A stretch of 64,000 nt of DNA from PALSA-612 sp963846915 (GCA_963846915.1 CAWJXV010000005.1:62001-126000), one strand, 5' to 3'. Numbered from the stretch's first letter, positions 8,654 through 17,759 are shown. The notes: generated by a model from the sequence alone, not told the origin. A program made the numbers and translations.

Positions 8654-9522
8654 GCGACCTCGTCCGCGCGGCCGGCGGCCTCGTCCTTCGCCAAGGCGAG
8701 CGCGGGCTCGAGGTGCTCCTCGTCCATCGCCCCGCATACGAGGACTGGTCGCTCCCGAAAGGGAAGCTCGAGCCGGGCGAGCCGGAGCGGGAGGCGGCGT
8801 TCCGCGAGGTGGCGGAGGAGACCGGCCTGCGCTGCCTGTTCGGGCGCGAGGTCGGCACGACCGAGTACGCCGATTCGCGCGGCCGAGCGAAGCAGGTCCG
8901 TTACTGGGCGATGGTCGCGCCCGGCCAGGAGCCCGTGGCGGCGAACGAGGTCGACGACGTGTGCTGGGCGAGCCCGGCCGAGGCGGCGGATCGGCTCGAC
9001 TACGGTCACGACCGCAAGCTGCTCGACAGCCTCGGCGACGCCGTGGGGAAGAAGCAGGAGGACGTCTTCCTCGTCCGGCACGCCAAGGCCGGCAACCGCG
9101 AGAAGTGGCAGGAGCCCGACGAGCTGCGACCGCTCACGAAGCCCGGCTGGCAACAGGCCGAGGCACTGGCCGGTGTGCTCGGCGGCGAGCGGGTCGCCGC
9201 GCTCGTCTCGAGCCCGTACGTCCGCTGTGTCCAGACGCTCGAGCCGCTCGGCGACGCCCTCGACCTGCCGGTCCAGGAGCACGACGCGCTGGCGGAGGGA
9301 GGTCCGTATCCTCCGGCGCTCGAGCTCGTCGGCTCGGTCGCAGCACTCGGCCCGGTCGCGCTCTCGACCCACGGAGACGTGCAGGAGGTCTCCGTGCAGT
9401 CGCTCGCCGCTCGGGGCGTCCCGCTCGAGGGCCCGCTCGACTTCGCGAAGGGCTCGACCTGGGTGCTGACCGTGCGCCTCGGCGAGGTCGTGGCCGGGCG
9501 CTACGTCCCGCCGCCTGCTTGA
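8650..9522 (+). CDS. MutT1-like NUDIX hydrolase fused to histidine phosphatase
   Basis: A 290-residue two-domain protein. Residues 5-130 are a NUDIX domain with the full box GKLEPGEPEREAAFREVAEETGL read in two parts (GKLEPGE, then REVAEETGL). Residues 140-285 are a histidine phosphatase (RHG) domain with FLVRHAKAG. This architecture is that of mycobacterial MutT1, which hydrolyses 8-oxo-dGTP and Ap4A-type diadenosine polyphosphates; as I recall, mutT1 also sits beside ppk1 in mycobacteria, as here. The GTG start overlaps the CHAD stop by four bases. Identity of the family is secure; substrate is inferred. Confidence 0.9.
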   Translation: MSDLVRAAGGLVLRQGERGLEVLLVHRPAYEDWSLPKGKLEPGEPEREAAFREVAEETGLRCLFGREVGTTEYADSRGRAKQVRYWAMVAPGQEPVAANEVDDVCWASPAEAADRLDYGHDRKLLDSLGDAVGKKQEDVFLVRHAKAGNREKWQEPDELRPLTKPGWQQAEALAGVLGGERVAALVSSPYVRCVQTLEPLGDALDLPVQEHDALAEGGPYPPALELVGSVAALGPVALSTHGDVQEVSVQSLAARGVPLEGPLDFAKGSTWVLTVRLGEVVAGRYVPPPA

Positions 9523-9574
9523 GGGCGGGACCGGTCGGGTTTAGGCTCCCCGCGACCGACGAGGAGGTGTCGCC

Positions 9575-10483
9575 GTGCCCGTTCACGAGATCAAGCTCCT
9601 GTCCCTGATCGACATCGAGCTCGAGTCGAGCTTTCTCGTGCTCGCTCGCAACATGGGAATCCGCACCGTCGCGCCGACGTGGGGCGTGCTGATCCTCGGC
9701 AATCCCGTCGGGCCGATCCTCGTGGACACCGGCGCCCGCGACCCGGAGATCATGGAGCGCCTGCACATGACCGGCATGGTCGGCGAGAACCAGGGCCTCG
9801 ACGCGCAGCTCGCGGAGCACGGCCTCGACCGCTCGGACATCAGCTACGTCCTGCACACGCACACGCACATCGACCACGCCGGGCAGGACGCGGGCTTCCC
9901 GATGACGACGCCCGTGGTGATGAACCGGCGCGAGCTCGAGTACTCGGCCTCGGGGCTGATGGGCGGCCAGTATCCGCCGGAGTACGTCAAGCACCACATC
10001 GATCGGTTGCATATACCCGGCGCATTGCGCCTGCTCGACCTCGAGCTCTCCGGCCCGGAGGAGATCTTCCCGGGCATCGTCTGCGAAGCGGCGGGCGGCC
10101 ACACCGAGGGCTCGATGAACATCCTCGTCGACCTGGCCGACGACGAGGCGGCCTGCATCTGCGGCGACGTGATCTACGACATCGGCAACCAGCTCGTCGA
10201 CCCGATGCTGCAGGTGCTCGACTTCGAGCCCGCCACGACCGGGAACCACGGCATGACGAAGCGGCAGGAGAAGGCGGCGATCAAGAAGGCGCTGGACTCG
10301 GGCGACTACGTGATCCCGATCCACGACTTCCCGGCGCGGGTCGCGCACGGCCGCGTCCTCTCGCGGCTCGGTCACGCGGTTCCCGGCCCCGAGACGCCGG
10401 TCGAGCATCGCACGGTCGCCCAGACGGGTGAGATGGGCCTCGGCCGCGAAGGGCCGGTGCTGCCGATGCCGGCCGCGACCTAG
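9575..10483 (+). CDS. Metallo-beta-lactamase-fold lactonase (AHL-lactonase family)
   Basis: A 302-residue MBL-fold hydrolase with the complete di-metal set: HTHTHIDHAGQD near 92-103 (HxHxDH), AAGGHTEGS for the fourth His, CGDVIYD for the bridging Asp, and IPIHDFP for the last His. This pattern and length match the N-acyl homoserine lactonase-like family, though many such enzymes hydrolyse other lactones. The GTG start has a good GAGGAGG site at 9562-9568. It ends tail-to-tail with the von Willebrand gene: both stop codons lie in the CTAG at 10480-10483. Confidence 0.85.
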   Translation: MPVHEIKLLSLIDIELESSFLVLARNMGIRTVAPTWGVLILGNPVGPILVDTGARDPEIMERLHMTGMVGENQGLDAQLAEHGLDRSDISYVLHTHTHIDHAGQDAGFPMTTPVVMNRRELEYSASGLMGGQYPPEYVKHHIDRLHIPGALRLLDLELSGPEEIFPGIVCEAAGGHTEGSMNILVDLADDEAACICGDVIYDIGNQLVDPMLQVLDFEPATTGNHGMTKRQEKAAIKKALDSGDYVIPIHDFPARVAHGRVLSRLGHAVPGPETPVEHRTVAQTGEMGLGREGPVLPMPAAT

Positions 10484-11445
10484 CTAGAGGAATTCCGCAG
10501 GCGCAGAATCAGGCCGAGGGGAAGGAACGCCACCAGCACGAGGTAGGGCGCCACGTCGGTCGAGGTCGACTCCGAGCCGGCGCGCACTCGGGTGCCCCGG
10601 CCGGTGTCCTGGCGAACGGCCGATTCGGCCCCCGCCACGTCCCCCTCGCCGAACGCGCGCGCACCCGTTGCCTCGACGAAGCGCTTGACGGTCTGCTCGG
10701 TCGGAGCGGGTCGAAAGTCGGCCTCGGGCAGGCCGTCCGCTCCGTACACGTGCTCCCGATCGGAGCCGACGCGGACGAGCACGGTCTCGAGGCCGGCAGC
10801 GTCGCGGACGGCCCTCAGCCGGGCGGCGTCGAAGTCCCGGCTCTCGGCGTCGGTGATGATCACGAGGACACGTCGACGCCGCCCGGGCGTGAAGTACCCG
10901 TCCCGGACCGGCGCGGTGACCGCCTCCAAGGTCGTGACGGTCTGGGCATCGCCGCCCGGCGGCGGCCGCTCGATGCCGACCGAGCGGTCGACCGTGGCGG
11001 CGAACACTCCGGCGTCGGAGGTGGGGAGGAGGTTCGGGAGCATCCGGTCGGTGAACGAGGCGACGCCCGTCGGCACGTCGGGAATCGCGGCTCGCAGCTC
11101 CCTGGCGATCCGCCTGGCGCGGGCGATCCGCGTGGGCGCGGTCGGGGACGCCGCCGCGAGCATCGAGCGCGAGACGTCGATCGCCACGATCGCCTCGGCG
11201 TCCGTGCGCAGGTAGCGGGCATGCGCCTTGTCCACGACCGGCCGCGCCGCCGCGACCCCGAGGAGTCCCGCGAGCAGGCAGATCGAGACAACGGCGGCGA
11301 GGCGCCCCTTGCGGCCGGGCGCTCGGAGGCCGAGCAGCGCGCGCACGCGGCCAGAGCGGCGCTCGCCGAGCGCGAGGGCGGCGAGGACGGGAACGGCGCC
11401 GAGCGCGAGCAGGAGGCCGGCCGGTGCGAGGAGCGTCAGGTGCAT
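10480..11445 (-). CDS. Membrane-anchored von Willebrand A protein (BatA/BatB-like)
   Basis: A 321-residue last gene of the minus-strand MoxR operon. Two N-terminal hydrophobic segments (7-27 and 50-68) precede a von Willebrand A domain with an intact MIDAS motif in IVAIDVSRSML. A C-terminal helix (about 295-313, YLVLVAFLPLGLILRL) anchors the other end. This is the layout of BatA/BatB proteins of aerotolerance-type operons. The ATG overlaps the preceding stop by one base (TGATG). Role inferred: MIDAS-dependent partner of the MoxR ATPase in assembling or maturing an envelope complex. Confidence 0.85.
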   Translation of the reverse strand: MHLTLLAPAGLLLALGAVPVLAALALGERRSGRVRALLGLRAPGRKGRLAAVVSICLLAGLLGVAAARPVVDKAHARYLRTDAEAIVAIDVSRSMLAAASPTAPTRIARARRIARELRAAIPDVPTGVASFTDRMLPNLLPTSDAGVFAATVDRSVGIERPPPGGDAQTVTTLEAVTAPVRDGYFTPGRRRRVLVIITDAESRDFDAARLRAVRDAAGLETVLVRVGSDREHVYGADGLPEADFRPAPTEQTVKRFVEATGARAFGEGDVAGAESAVRQDTGRGTRVRAGSESTSTDVAPYLVLVAFLPLGLILRLRNSSS

Positions 11446-12071
11446 CAGTAGCCTCGCCCCGGCGTCGTCTCGCTCGCTCCGCCGCGACGCTTGCCGCTCG
11501 ACCCGTGGCGCGTGCTCCGGAAGGGGCTGTCGGGCGGCGCGAGGCCGAGTGCGAGCTCGAGGTTCGCCTTCGCGTCGGCATCGCCTGGATCGAGCCGGAC
11601 GGCGTTCTGGAGCTCGACGATCGCCCGGTCGACGGAGCCGCCGTTCTGACTCGAGCCGCCGGAGGCGTCGACCAGCTCGAGGACGCCGAGCAGGTTCGCG
11701 GCCGCCGATGCGCGCGGGCCGCTCTGCTCGCGGACGATGCGCTCGAGCGCTGCCTCGGCCTCGGCGCGCGATTCGCTTCCGGCCGTGCCCTGGTCGTGGC
11801 TCGGGATGCCGGTGTAGCCGCCCCGGAAGAGCACGAGCGCCCGGCGGAACGCGAGGTCGTCGTCGAGCCCGAGCAGGCTCCGCGCGGCGTGGAAGGGCAG
11901 CAGCTCGTCCGCGGTCGGCACCATCGCCGCGGCCGGGTCGGCTGCCGCCTCGGCGTCGCCCGTCCGGAAGGCCGAGTGCCAGGCACCGACGTCGGTCGCG
12001 AGCAGCGCCGCGACGGCGGCGCCGCAGAGGCAGAGAGCGGCCAGGACGACGAGCAGGGTCCGGCGCCTCAT
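11445..12071 (-). CDS. Exported TPR-like protein of the MoxR operon
   Basis: A 208-residue protein with an N-terminal membrane segment (about 5-27), then an Ala-rich helical region. The part around 135-165 (ASAAANLLGVLELV, DRAIVELQNAVRLDPGDADAKANLELALGL) reads like one or two tetratricopeptide helical pairs, and a disordered Ser/Arg/Gly tail follows. It overlaps its neighbours by four bases upstream (ATGA) and one base downstream. BatC/BatE-type TPR proteins occupy this place in other Bat operons; assignment to that role is inference. Confidence 0.7.
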   Translation of the reverse strand: MRRRTLLVVLAALCLCGAAVAALLATDVGAWHSAFRTGDAEAAADPAAAMVPTADELLPFHAARSLLGLDDDLAFRRALVLFRGGYTGIPSHDQGTAGSESRAEAEAALERIVREQSGPRASAAANLLGVLELVDASGGSSQNGGSVDRAIVELQNAVRLDPGDADAKANLELALGLAPPDSPFRSTRHGSSGKRRGGASETTPGRGY

Positions 12072-12865
12072 CGCTCGCTCCAGCGCAGGCGCGCGCACGC
12101 GAGCTCGTTGACGGCGAGCAGGGCGAGCAAGACACCGGCCACGACGACGAGCGCGAGCGGCAAGCCGCTCGACGGCGTGCCGGCGCGGGGCGCGGACGAA
12201 CCCTCGAGCAGGGGCTGGATGGGCCGGCTGCCGAGCAGGCCCTGGAAGAGCTGCTCGTTCTCGGTCGTCGCGTTGACCCCGACGACGCGGAGCGGGATCC
12301 CCGCTCGCACGTAGCCGAGCACGGCGGCGCTCAGCGCCGCGCGGTCGTTCGGTGCGTCGCCGAGGTCGCTGACGAGGACGACGGAGCCCTTCGAGACGTG
12401 TTCGCGGGCGAGGACGTCGCGGGCGAGCAGGAGCGCGGTCGAGACGCGGGTGCCGCCGCTCAGGGACGAGGCCCACGGCGACGCCGCGCGGCGGCTCTTC
12501 GGGCCGGTGAAGAAGCGGAGCAGGGAGCGCAGCTCGCGCGCGGGCGTGCCCGGCGGGAACATCTCGTAGGCGGCGTCCGAGAAGACGACGAGCCCGATCC
12601 GCCGGTTGGAGGCCGCGAGCCGGCGCAGCGTGGCGCCGATCCCCTTGTAGTCCGACGACGTGCTCCACGAGAGGTCGAGCACGACGACCGGGCTCGTCCC
12701 CGCCGGCAGCAGCGAGTCGTCCGGACGCGGGTTGCGGGCAAGGAGGAACGCGGCCACGAGCAGGCCGAGCAGCGCCGCCGCGAGCCCGAAGCGGACGATC
12801 GTGGTCCGGAGCCGCACGGCGTCCAGTGCCCGGGCGTCCGGCAGCGGAATCGCGCGCGCGCTCAT
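12068..12865 (-). CDS. von Willebrand A membrane protein (first vWA of operon)
   Basis: A 265-residue protein with one N-terminal helix (25-43), a von Willebrand A domain whose MIDAS motif reads VVLDLSWSTSS (DxSxS), and a C-terminal helix (about 232-252, PLALVVVAGVLLALLAV). The threonine and aspartate of the MIDAS site are plausible in GGTRVSTALLLARD and VSDLGDAPND. ATGA overlaps occur at both ends. With the second vWA gene it gives the operon a BatA/BatB-like pair. Confidence 0.83.
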   Translation of the reverse strand: MSARAIPLPDARALDAVRLRTTIVRFGLAAALLGLLVAAFLLARNPRPDDSLLPAGTSPVVVLDLSWSTSSDYKGIGATLRRLAASNRRIGLVVFSDAAYEMFPPGTPARELRSLLRFFTGPKSRRAASPWASSLSGGTRVSTALLLARDVLAREHVSKGSVVLVSDLGDAPNDRAALSAAVLGYVRAGIPLRVVGVNATTENEQLFQGLLGSRPIQPLLEGSSAPRAGTPSSGLPLALVVVAGVLLALLAVNELACARLRWSER

Positions 12866-13767
12866 GCTCCCGAGACCTCCCGTTCGACCCGGTCGGCGAG
12901 CTCGTTCGCGACGGCAGGCGACGGCGGCCCGTCCGACCATGCGAGCCTGCCGGCGTCGTCCGCGAGCCGCGGCTCCCCGGCCGCGCGCAGTTCGCGCACG
13001 AGCCGTTGCAGCGCCATGCGCTGAAGCCCGGAGTCGTGCCCGTTGGCGGCGGTCTCGCGGACGAGGCGCACCGCGTCCTCGAGCGGCGACGCGCTCACCC
13101 GGGCGGCCGGCGCTGCAGCGGGTGCCGGCCGGCGCCGGAACGCGAAGAAGAGGAGCGCGCCGGCGGCGAGGACGAGCACGGCCGAGCCGGCGACGAGCCC
13201 GTCGCCGAGGGGGCCGGGCGAGACGTCGTACGAGACGGCAGGCGGGGTCGCGTCCGCGCGCAGGTGGGCGGCCGGCGCTGCGCGGTCCTCGTCGTCGAGC
13301 CGCGAGGCGACGGTGATCGTCGGCCAGGTGAGTCGGAGCCGGCGTTCCTCGCCGCCGACCGTTCGGTAGCGAAGCGACGAGCTCGGGAACTGGAGTACGA
13401 CCTGAGGCCGGCCCGGCGCGCAACCGGCGCCGAGGCACTCGAGGTCGTACGCGAGGTCGATCGTCGTCGCCCCGCCTGCGCGTCGCACGTCGCGACTCGA
13501 GTCGGCGACGCGGTACGAGAGGAACTGCGGTGCGAGCCGCACGCTCGCCGGGTCGACGCGACGCGGATCGACGACGACGACGGCGTGGGCGCCGAGCACG
13601 TCGCCGAAGTGGACGGCGCTCGGCGAGATCGACGCCTGCGCCGAGATCGCCTCCCGCGGCGACGAGATCGAGCCTCCGTTCCACCAGTCGCCCGCGACGG
13701 CGAGCGCGACCACGACCGCCGCCGCGACGACCGCGACTGCCGCGAGGAGCGTCGGCTTCCTCACCAC
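12862..13767 (-). CDS. BatD-like membrane protein
   Basis: A 301-residue protein with an N-terminal signal/anchor helix (8-28), an extracytoplasmic beta-rich region of about 150 residues, a second helix near 190-212 (VAGSAVLVLAAGALLFFAF) and a cytoplasmic helical tail. There is no recognisable catalytic motif. Position between DUF58 and vWA genes and this topology match BatD/oxygen-tolerance proteins, although sequence likeness is weak. It overlaps the DUF58 gene end by seven bases and the vWA start by four. Confidence 0.65.
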   Translation of the reverse strand: MVRKPTLLAAVAVVAAAVVVALAVAGDWWNGGSISSPREAISAQASISPSAVHFGDVLGAHAVVVVDPRRVDPASVRLAPQFLSYRVADSSRDVRRAGGATTIDLAYDLECLGAGCAPGRPQVVLQFPSSSLRYRTVGGEERRLRLTWPTITVASRLDDEDRAAPAAHLRADATPPAVSYDVSPGPLGDGLVAGSAVLVLAAGALLFFAFRRRPAPAAAPAARVSASPLEDAVRLVRETAANGHDSGLQRMALQRLVRELRAAGEPRLADDAGRLAWSDGPPSPAVANELADRVEREVSGA

Positions 13768-14663
13768 TCGCCTCTGCGGACGGCGAGGCGCGTCTCACCC
13801 CAGCCGGAAAGGGCCTCGAGGACGGCCCGCTCGTCCGAGCTCGCGACGACGACCGGCTCGAGCCCGAGCGCGCGAAGCTCGGCGACGAGCGTCGTGAGCC
13901 GCGCCTCGTTGGCCTGTCGCCGCGCGGCGGCCTCGCCGCGGCGCAGGCGGATCGCGCAGGTCCGGCCCGTGGCCGGGTCCGCGAACGGCACGACGAGCCG
14001 CTCGACGGCCGGGAAGCTCTGCTCCCACACGGGGTCCTGCAGGATCACCGGGACGACGTCCCAGCGATACGCGAGCGCGCGTGCCCACCAGGCCGGCTCC
14101 GGCGCCGAGAGGAAGTCCGAGCAGACGAAGACGAACGTCCCGGGCGGCAGCGAGCGGCGGACGTCGACGAGCTGGGCGAACGCGTCGTCGAGCGCGCCCT
14201 CGCCGGCCGCGAACGGCGAGTCCGCGAGATGCCGCTCGACGTGCTCGACTCCCGCGCCCGCGCTCGGCGGAAGCCACGAGCCGGTGCCCGGCCCGGCCGC
14301 GTCCAGGTAGCCGACGAGGCCGAGCTCGCCGAGCGCGGTCGACGAGACCAGCTTCCACAGCGCGCGCAGCGCGGCCGGCTTGCTCAGCCAGGGATCGGGA
14401 TAGAGGCCCATCGACGGACGCCTGTCGCCGACCATCACCACCCGCGGCGACTCGTCGGCGAAGTGCTCCCGGACGACGAACTCGGGCTCGTCACGCGTCG
14501 ACGAGAGCCGTGCGGAAGCCTTCCAGTCGATCGAGGCGAGGCTGTCCCCGACCCGGTACGGCCGCGAGCCGGCGACGCTCGACCCGAGCCCCCGCCGCGA
14601 CGCGCGGAGCCGGCCGAACGGGGAGCCGACCGGCCGCCAGCGCGGGACGAGGGGGAAGGTCAG
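13761..14663 (-). CDS. DUF58-domain protein, probable CTG start
   Basis: About 300 residues. The DUF58 hallmark SRPYRVGDSLASIDWKASAR lies near residues 35-54, followed by a vWA-like fold (VVMVGDRRPSMG, FVFVCSDFLS). DUF58 proteins accompany MoxR ATPases. No ATG, GTG or TTG lies in frame near the family N-terminus. The only sensible initiator is the CTG at 14661-14663, which overlaps the MoxR stop as CTGA, like the ATGA/GTGA junctions elsewhere in the operon. A GAGGAG at 14681-14686 lies upstream. The exact start is therefore uncertain. Confidence 0.8.
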   Translation of the reverse strand: MTFPLVPRWRPVGSPFGRLRASRRGLGSSVAGSRPYRVGDSLASIDWKASARLSSTRDEPEFVVREHFADESPRVVMVGDRRPSMGLYPDPWLSKPAALRALWKLVSSTALGELGLVGYLDAAGPGTGSWLPPSAGAGVEHVERHLADSPFAAGEGALDDAFAQLVDVRRSLPPGTFVFVCSDFLSAPEPAWWARALAYRWDVVPVILQDPVWEQSFPAVERLVVPFADPATGRTCAIRLRRGEAAARRQANEARLTTLVAELRALGLEPVVVASSDERAVLEALSGWGETRLAVRRGEW

Positions 14664-15698
14664 CTCGGTCGAGACGACTCCTCGTGGCCGGGCTCGAGCT
14701 CCGGGACCGGCGCGAGCTCGACGCAGCGGGCGGCCAGCGTCTCGAGCAGCTCGTCCCGCGGCGCGCCGCGTGTCTCGGCCAGGAACGCCGGCGCGAGCAC
14801 GATGCGGTGTCCGAGCACGGGCGCGAACAGCGCCAGCACGTCCTCCGGCCGGACGTAGCTTCGCCCGTGCAGGAGCGCCCAGGCACGCGACGCGCGCTCG
14901 AGCGCGAGGCTGCCGCGGACGGAGGCGCCGATCGTCACCTGGTCGAGCTGCCGCGTCGCGCGGACGAGGTCGACGAGCCAGCGCTCGATCAGCCCGTCCA
15001 CGTACACGCCGTCGACCGCGGCCTGGAGACGGCGCAGCTCGCTGGACGCCGAGCGTCGGCTCGAGCCGCTCGAGCGGATGGCCGCCGCGCTGGTCGCGGA
15101 TGACGAGCAGCTCCTCCTCCGCGGACGGGTAGCCGAGCCGCGCCTTCAGGAAGAAACGGTCGAGCTGCGCCTCGGGAAGCGGGAAGACACCCTCGAACTC
15201 GATCGGGTTCTCGGTCGCGAGCACGAGGAACGGCGCCGGCAGCTCGTGCGTCGTCCCGTCGACGGTGATCTGCCGCTCGGCCATCGCCTCCAGGAGCGCC
15301 GACTGCGTCTTCGGCATCGCGCGGTTGATCTCGTCGACGAGCACGACGTTCGCGAACACCGGGCCGGGGCGGAACTCGAAGTCGCGGGTCTTCTGGTCGT
15401 AGACCGAGAGCCCGGTGACGTCGCTCGGCTGTAGGTCGGGCGTGCACTGCACGCGGGAGAACGCGGCGTCCTCGATGCAGCGCGCGATCGCGCGGGCGAG
15501 CACGGTCTTGCCGGTCCCGGGCACGTCCTCGAACAGCACGTGCCCCTCGCACGCGAGAGCGGTCAGGACGAGCTTCAGCTCCTCGCGCTTCCCGCGCAGC
15601 ACCGTCTCGATCCCGGCCGTGAGCCGCTCGGCGATGCCGACTGCCGCGGCGAGCCGCTCCCCGCTCGCCGTGCTCACCCCGTCCGTGCCCACGTCCAT
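14660..15698 (-). CDS. MoxR-family AAA+ ATPase, one-base frameshift near 15040
   Basis: About 345 residues once repaired. Walker A is EDVPGTGKTVLARAIA, Walker B is VVLVDEINRAMPKTQSALLEAM, sensor 1 is LVLATENPIEFEG, and the C-terminal lid domain contains RSYVRPEDVLALFAPVLGHR. The frame breaks between EPTLGVQ and ELRRLQAAVDG because of one extra base in CAGCGAGCTG. Deleting it restores the family sequence completely, so the gene is probably intact in the organism. It heads the six-gene operon and should act as the chaperone-like ATPase for the vWA proteins. Confidence 0.88.
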
Positions 15699-15790
15699 CG
15701 TCCTGCAGTCTGCCGAGCACGGAGCACCGATGGGTTGGACGAACGATCAGGACGTTGGTCTGTTCACCTCGGCCGGCTCTCCGGCCACGC

Positions 15791-17191
15791 TCAGCTGACC
15801 AGGCGTCGGCGCCGCAGCCAGTCGCCGACGGACGGGAAGAGCCCTGCGTTGAAGCCGCGCGACCGGGAAAGGCTCGAGTAGAGGCCGTTCGGCAGGTCGA
15901 TGAGCGCGTGTGTCATCGGCAGCACCGTCCAGGTGAAGTCGTGCCCGGCCGCGATCGTACGCGAGCCGCTCGACGCAGAGCTCGGTCGGGACGTTGCGGT
16001 CGTCGTCGCCGTAGACCCAGAAGACCGGGAATCGAGAGCCTGCGAAGGAAAGGGAGAGGGTCGAAGCCGCACGGTCCGTAGCGTGCGAACCTGGGCCAGC
16101 AGCTGGGGGCGCGGGGCGCTCGGCTCACGCCGCTCCGCGCCCGCGAGCGCCGTGAAGAAGTCGGTCTCGCCCGCCGTCGTCGTCGGCCCGGCGAGCGGGA
16201 CAGCCCAACGCACAGCGGTCTCCCGCGCAGCGGCTTCGGCGATCACCCAGCCGGCCTGGCTGTCGCCAAGCAGGCCCACTCGCTTGCGGTCGATCTGGGG
16301 CAGGCCGGCGAGTAAACGCACCTGGGCCTGCGCATCTGCAGCCAGGGCGCTCATCGACGCGTCTGTCGCCGCCGTGCCCGGGAAGACGCCGCCCGATTCC
16401 CCGACGCCGCGCTTGTCGCCTGCGAGCACGGCGACGCCGATCGACTCGAGGTAGGCCGAGAACGTCTGGAACTCCTCGCGTCCCTGGGGTTCGGAGCCGT
16501 GCACCATCGCCGCGGCCGCGAAGGGGCCGGGTCCGTCCGGAACGGTCAGCGTCGCCGCCTGGCTGCCGATCCGCACCTCGTGCTGGTGCAGCCGCACTCG
16601 GTCGTAGCGGGTGGAGACGCCGCCGCGGGTCCAGGTGAGGCCGTTCCGGTCGACCGCGAGCGCTCCGTCGCCGCTCGTGTCGCCGAGGCGCGCGCCCACG
16701 GTCGTCAGCGCTGTGTTCAGCCCGTGCGTCGTTCCGTCCGGGAGCCCGACGAGCCAGGTCGGCAGTCCCTCGGCCTTGATGACTGCGATCGAGGCACCGC
16801 CGCGACTGCGGTAGAGGCCGAGCGCCGAGAGCGTCGGAGAGCGGCCCGGCCTGAGGGTGAAGCTGCCGTGGAGCCGCCCCTGCATCACGGTTCCGCTCAG
16901 CACTCGTCCCTTGCGCACTCCGGCGAAGACGAGGTCGGCAGGCAGGCCGGGCAGGCGAAAGCGCACGCGGGCACCGCTCGCGACGACGGCGACGTCGGTC
17001 GCCGAGGAATGCCCCGGCCCGAGCGCGACGGTCGCCTTGCCTCCGTGCAGCTCGACGGAGATCGCGACGGGCCCGGCCGCGGCGGGAAGGCGATAGCTCC
17101 CGACCCACGAGACCGAGGTGGCCGCCGGCGCCTCCGGGGTGAGCCCGACCGCGAGCGCGCCGAGCAGCAGGGCGAGCGCGACGCGGGTCAC
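15791..17191 (-). CDS. Secreted alpha/beta hydrolase, C-terminus scrambled by indels
   Basis: A 466-residue protein with a signal peptide (about 1-23), a beta-rich N-terminal region, then an alpha/beta-hydrolase domain: oxyanion segment MVHGSEPQGREEF, nucleophile elbow GLLGDSQAGW and a C-terminal His segment (LPMTHALIDLPNG). Between about 16090 and 15955 the reading frame is wrong. Shifting frames recovers GFDPLPFLRRLSIP, then VFWVYGDDDRNVPTE, which carries the acidic residue of the triad. So three small indels compensate one another. The first codon overlaps the stop of the padR gene (ATGA, 17188-17191), so the regulator and hydrolase are co-translated. Confidence 0.75.
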   Translation of the reverse strand: MTRVALALLLGALAVGLTPEAPAATSVSWVGSYRLPAAAGPVAISVELHGGKATVALGPGHSSATDVAVVASGARVRFRLPGLPADLVFAGVRKGRVLSGTVMQGRLHGSFTLRPGRSPTLSALGLYRSRGGASIAVIKAEGLPTWLVGLPDGTTHGLNTALTTVGARLGDTSGDGALAVDRNGLTWTRGGVSTRYDRVRLHQHEVRIGSQAATLTVPDGPGPFAAAAMVHGSEPQGREEFQTFSAYLESIGVAVLAGDKRGVGESGGVFPGTAATDASMSALAADAQAQVRLLAGLPQIDRKRVGLLGDSQAGWVIAEAAARETAVRWAVPLAGPTTTAGETDFFTALAGAERREPSAPRPQLLAQVRTLRTVRLRPSPFPSQALDSRSSGSTATTTATSRPSSASSGSRTIAAGHDFTWTVLPMTHALIDLPNGLYSSLSRSRGFNAGLFPSVGDWLRRRRLVS

Positions 17192-17748
17192 TCGGGCCCG
17201 GCCTCCAGGTCGCGGGCGACCCGGTCGGCCCAGCGGAGCTCGAGCTCGGCCCGCTCGATCCCGTAGCGGAGCAGGCGGCGGTGATACCAGTCGTGGCCGC
17301 GACCCGAGTTCGTCGGCTCGATCGCGCGCAGCGTCGCCAGGCGCGCCTCCGTGTCGGAACGGAACTGCGCGACGTGGCCGAGGAGCGTCTCCGTGTCGGT
17401 CAGGCCGCCGACGAACAGCTTCAGGAAGAACGGGTCACGCGCTCCCGGCTCGACCGTCTCGAGCCAGGCGTCGAGTGCGCGGCGCCCGTCGGCACTGATG
17501 GAGTAGAGCTGCCGGTCGCGTCGATCCGGCCGGCCGTCCACGCGCCGCGAGGCGAGACCGTGGTCGACGAGCCGCGGGAGCACGGCGTACAGCCCGCTCC
17601 GCGCCGGCGACCAGACGTGCGCGATCGCCTGCTCGACCAGCTTGACGAGATCGTAGGCGGAGCGCTCTCCCTCGATCGCCAGCAACGCCAGCACGGCGGC
17701 CTCGGTCGTCGTCAGGCGGGCGACCGAGACGTCCTGCTTCGCGACCAT
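17188..17748 (-). CDS. PadR-family transcriptional regulator
   Basis: A 186-residue repressor-type protein. A winged helix at residues 12-90 (ALLAIEGERSAYDLVK, then SGLYAVLPRLVDHGLASRR and the wing DRRDRQLYSISADGRRAL) is followed by a C-terminal dimerisation helix pair (Vir-C-like). PadR proteins repress genes until bound by phenolics or drugs. A perfect inverted repeat at 17760-17780 lies just upstream and overlaps a TAGTCT -10-like hexamer six bases before the ATG, so autorepression is likely. The coupled hydrolase gene downstream would be controlled with it. Confidence 0.9.
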   Translation of the reverse strand: MVAKQDVSVARLTTTEAAVLALLAIEGERSAYDLVKLVEQAIAHVWSPARSGLYAVLPRLVDHGLASRRVDGRPDRRDRQLYSISADGRRALDAWLETVEPGARDPFFLKLFVGGLTDTETLLGHVAQFRSDTEARLATLRAIEPTNSGRGHDWYHRRLLRYGIERAELELRWADRVARDLEAGPE

Positions 17749-17759
17749 GCCCGCAGACT

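Noticed and set aside
11228..13024. A 598-codon plus-strand frame, Arg/Pro-rich
   Set aside because: Antisense to the vWA/TPR-like/BatD-like genes; low-complexity composition and no recognisable domain.
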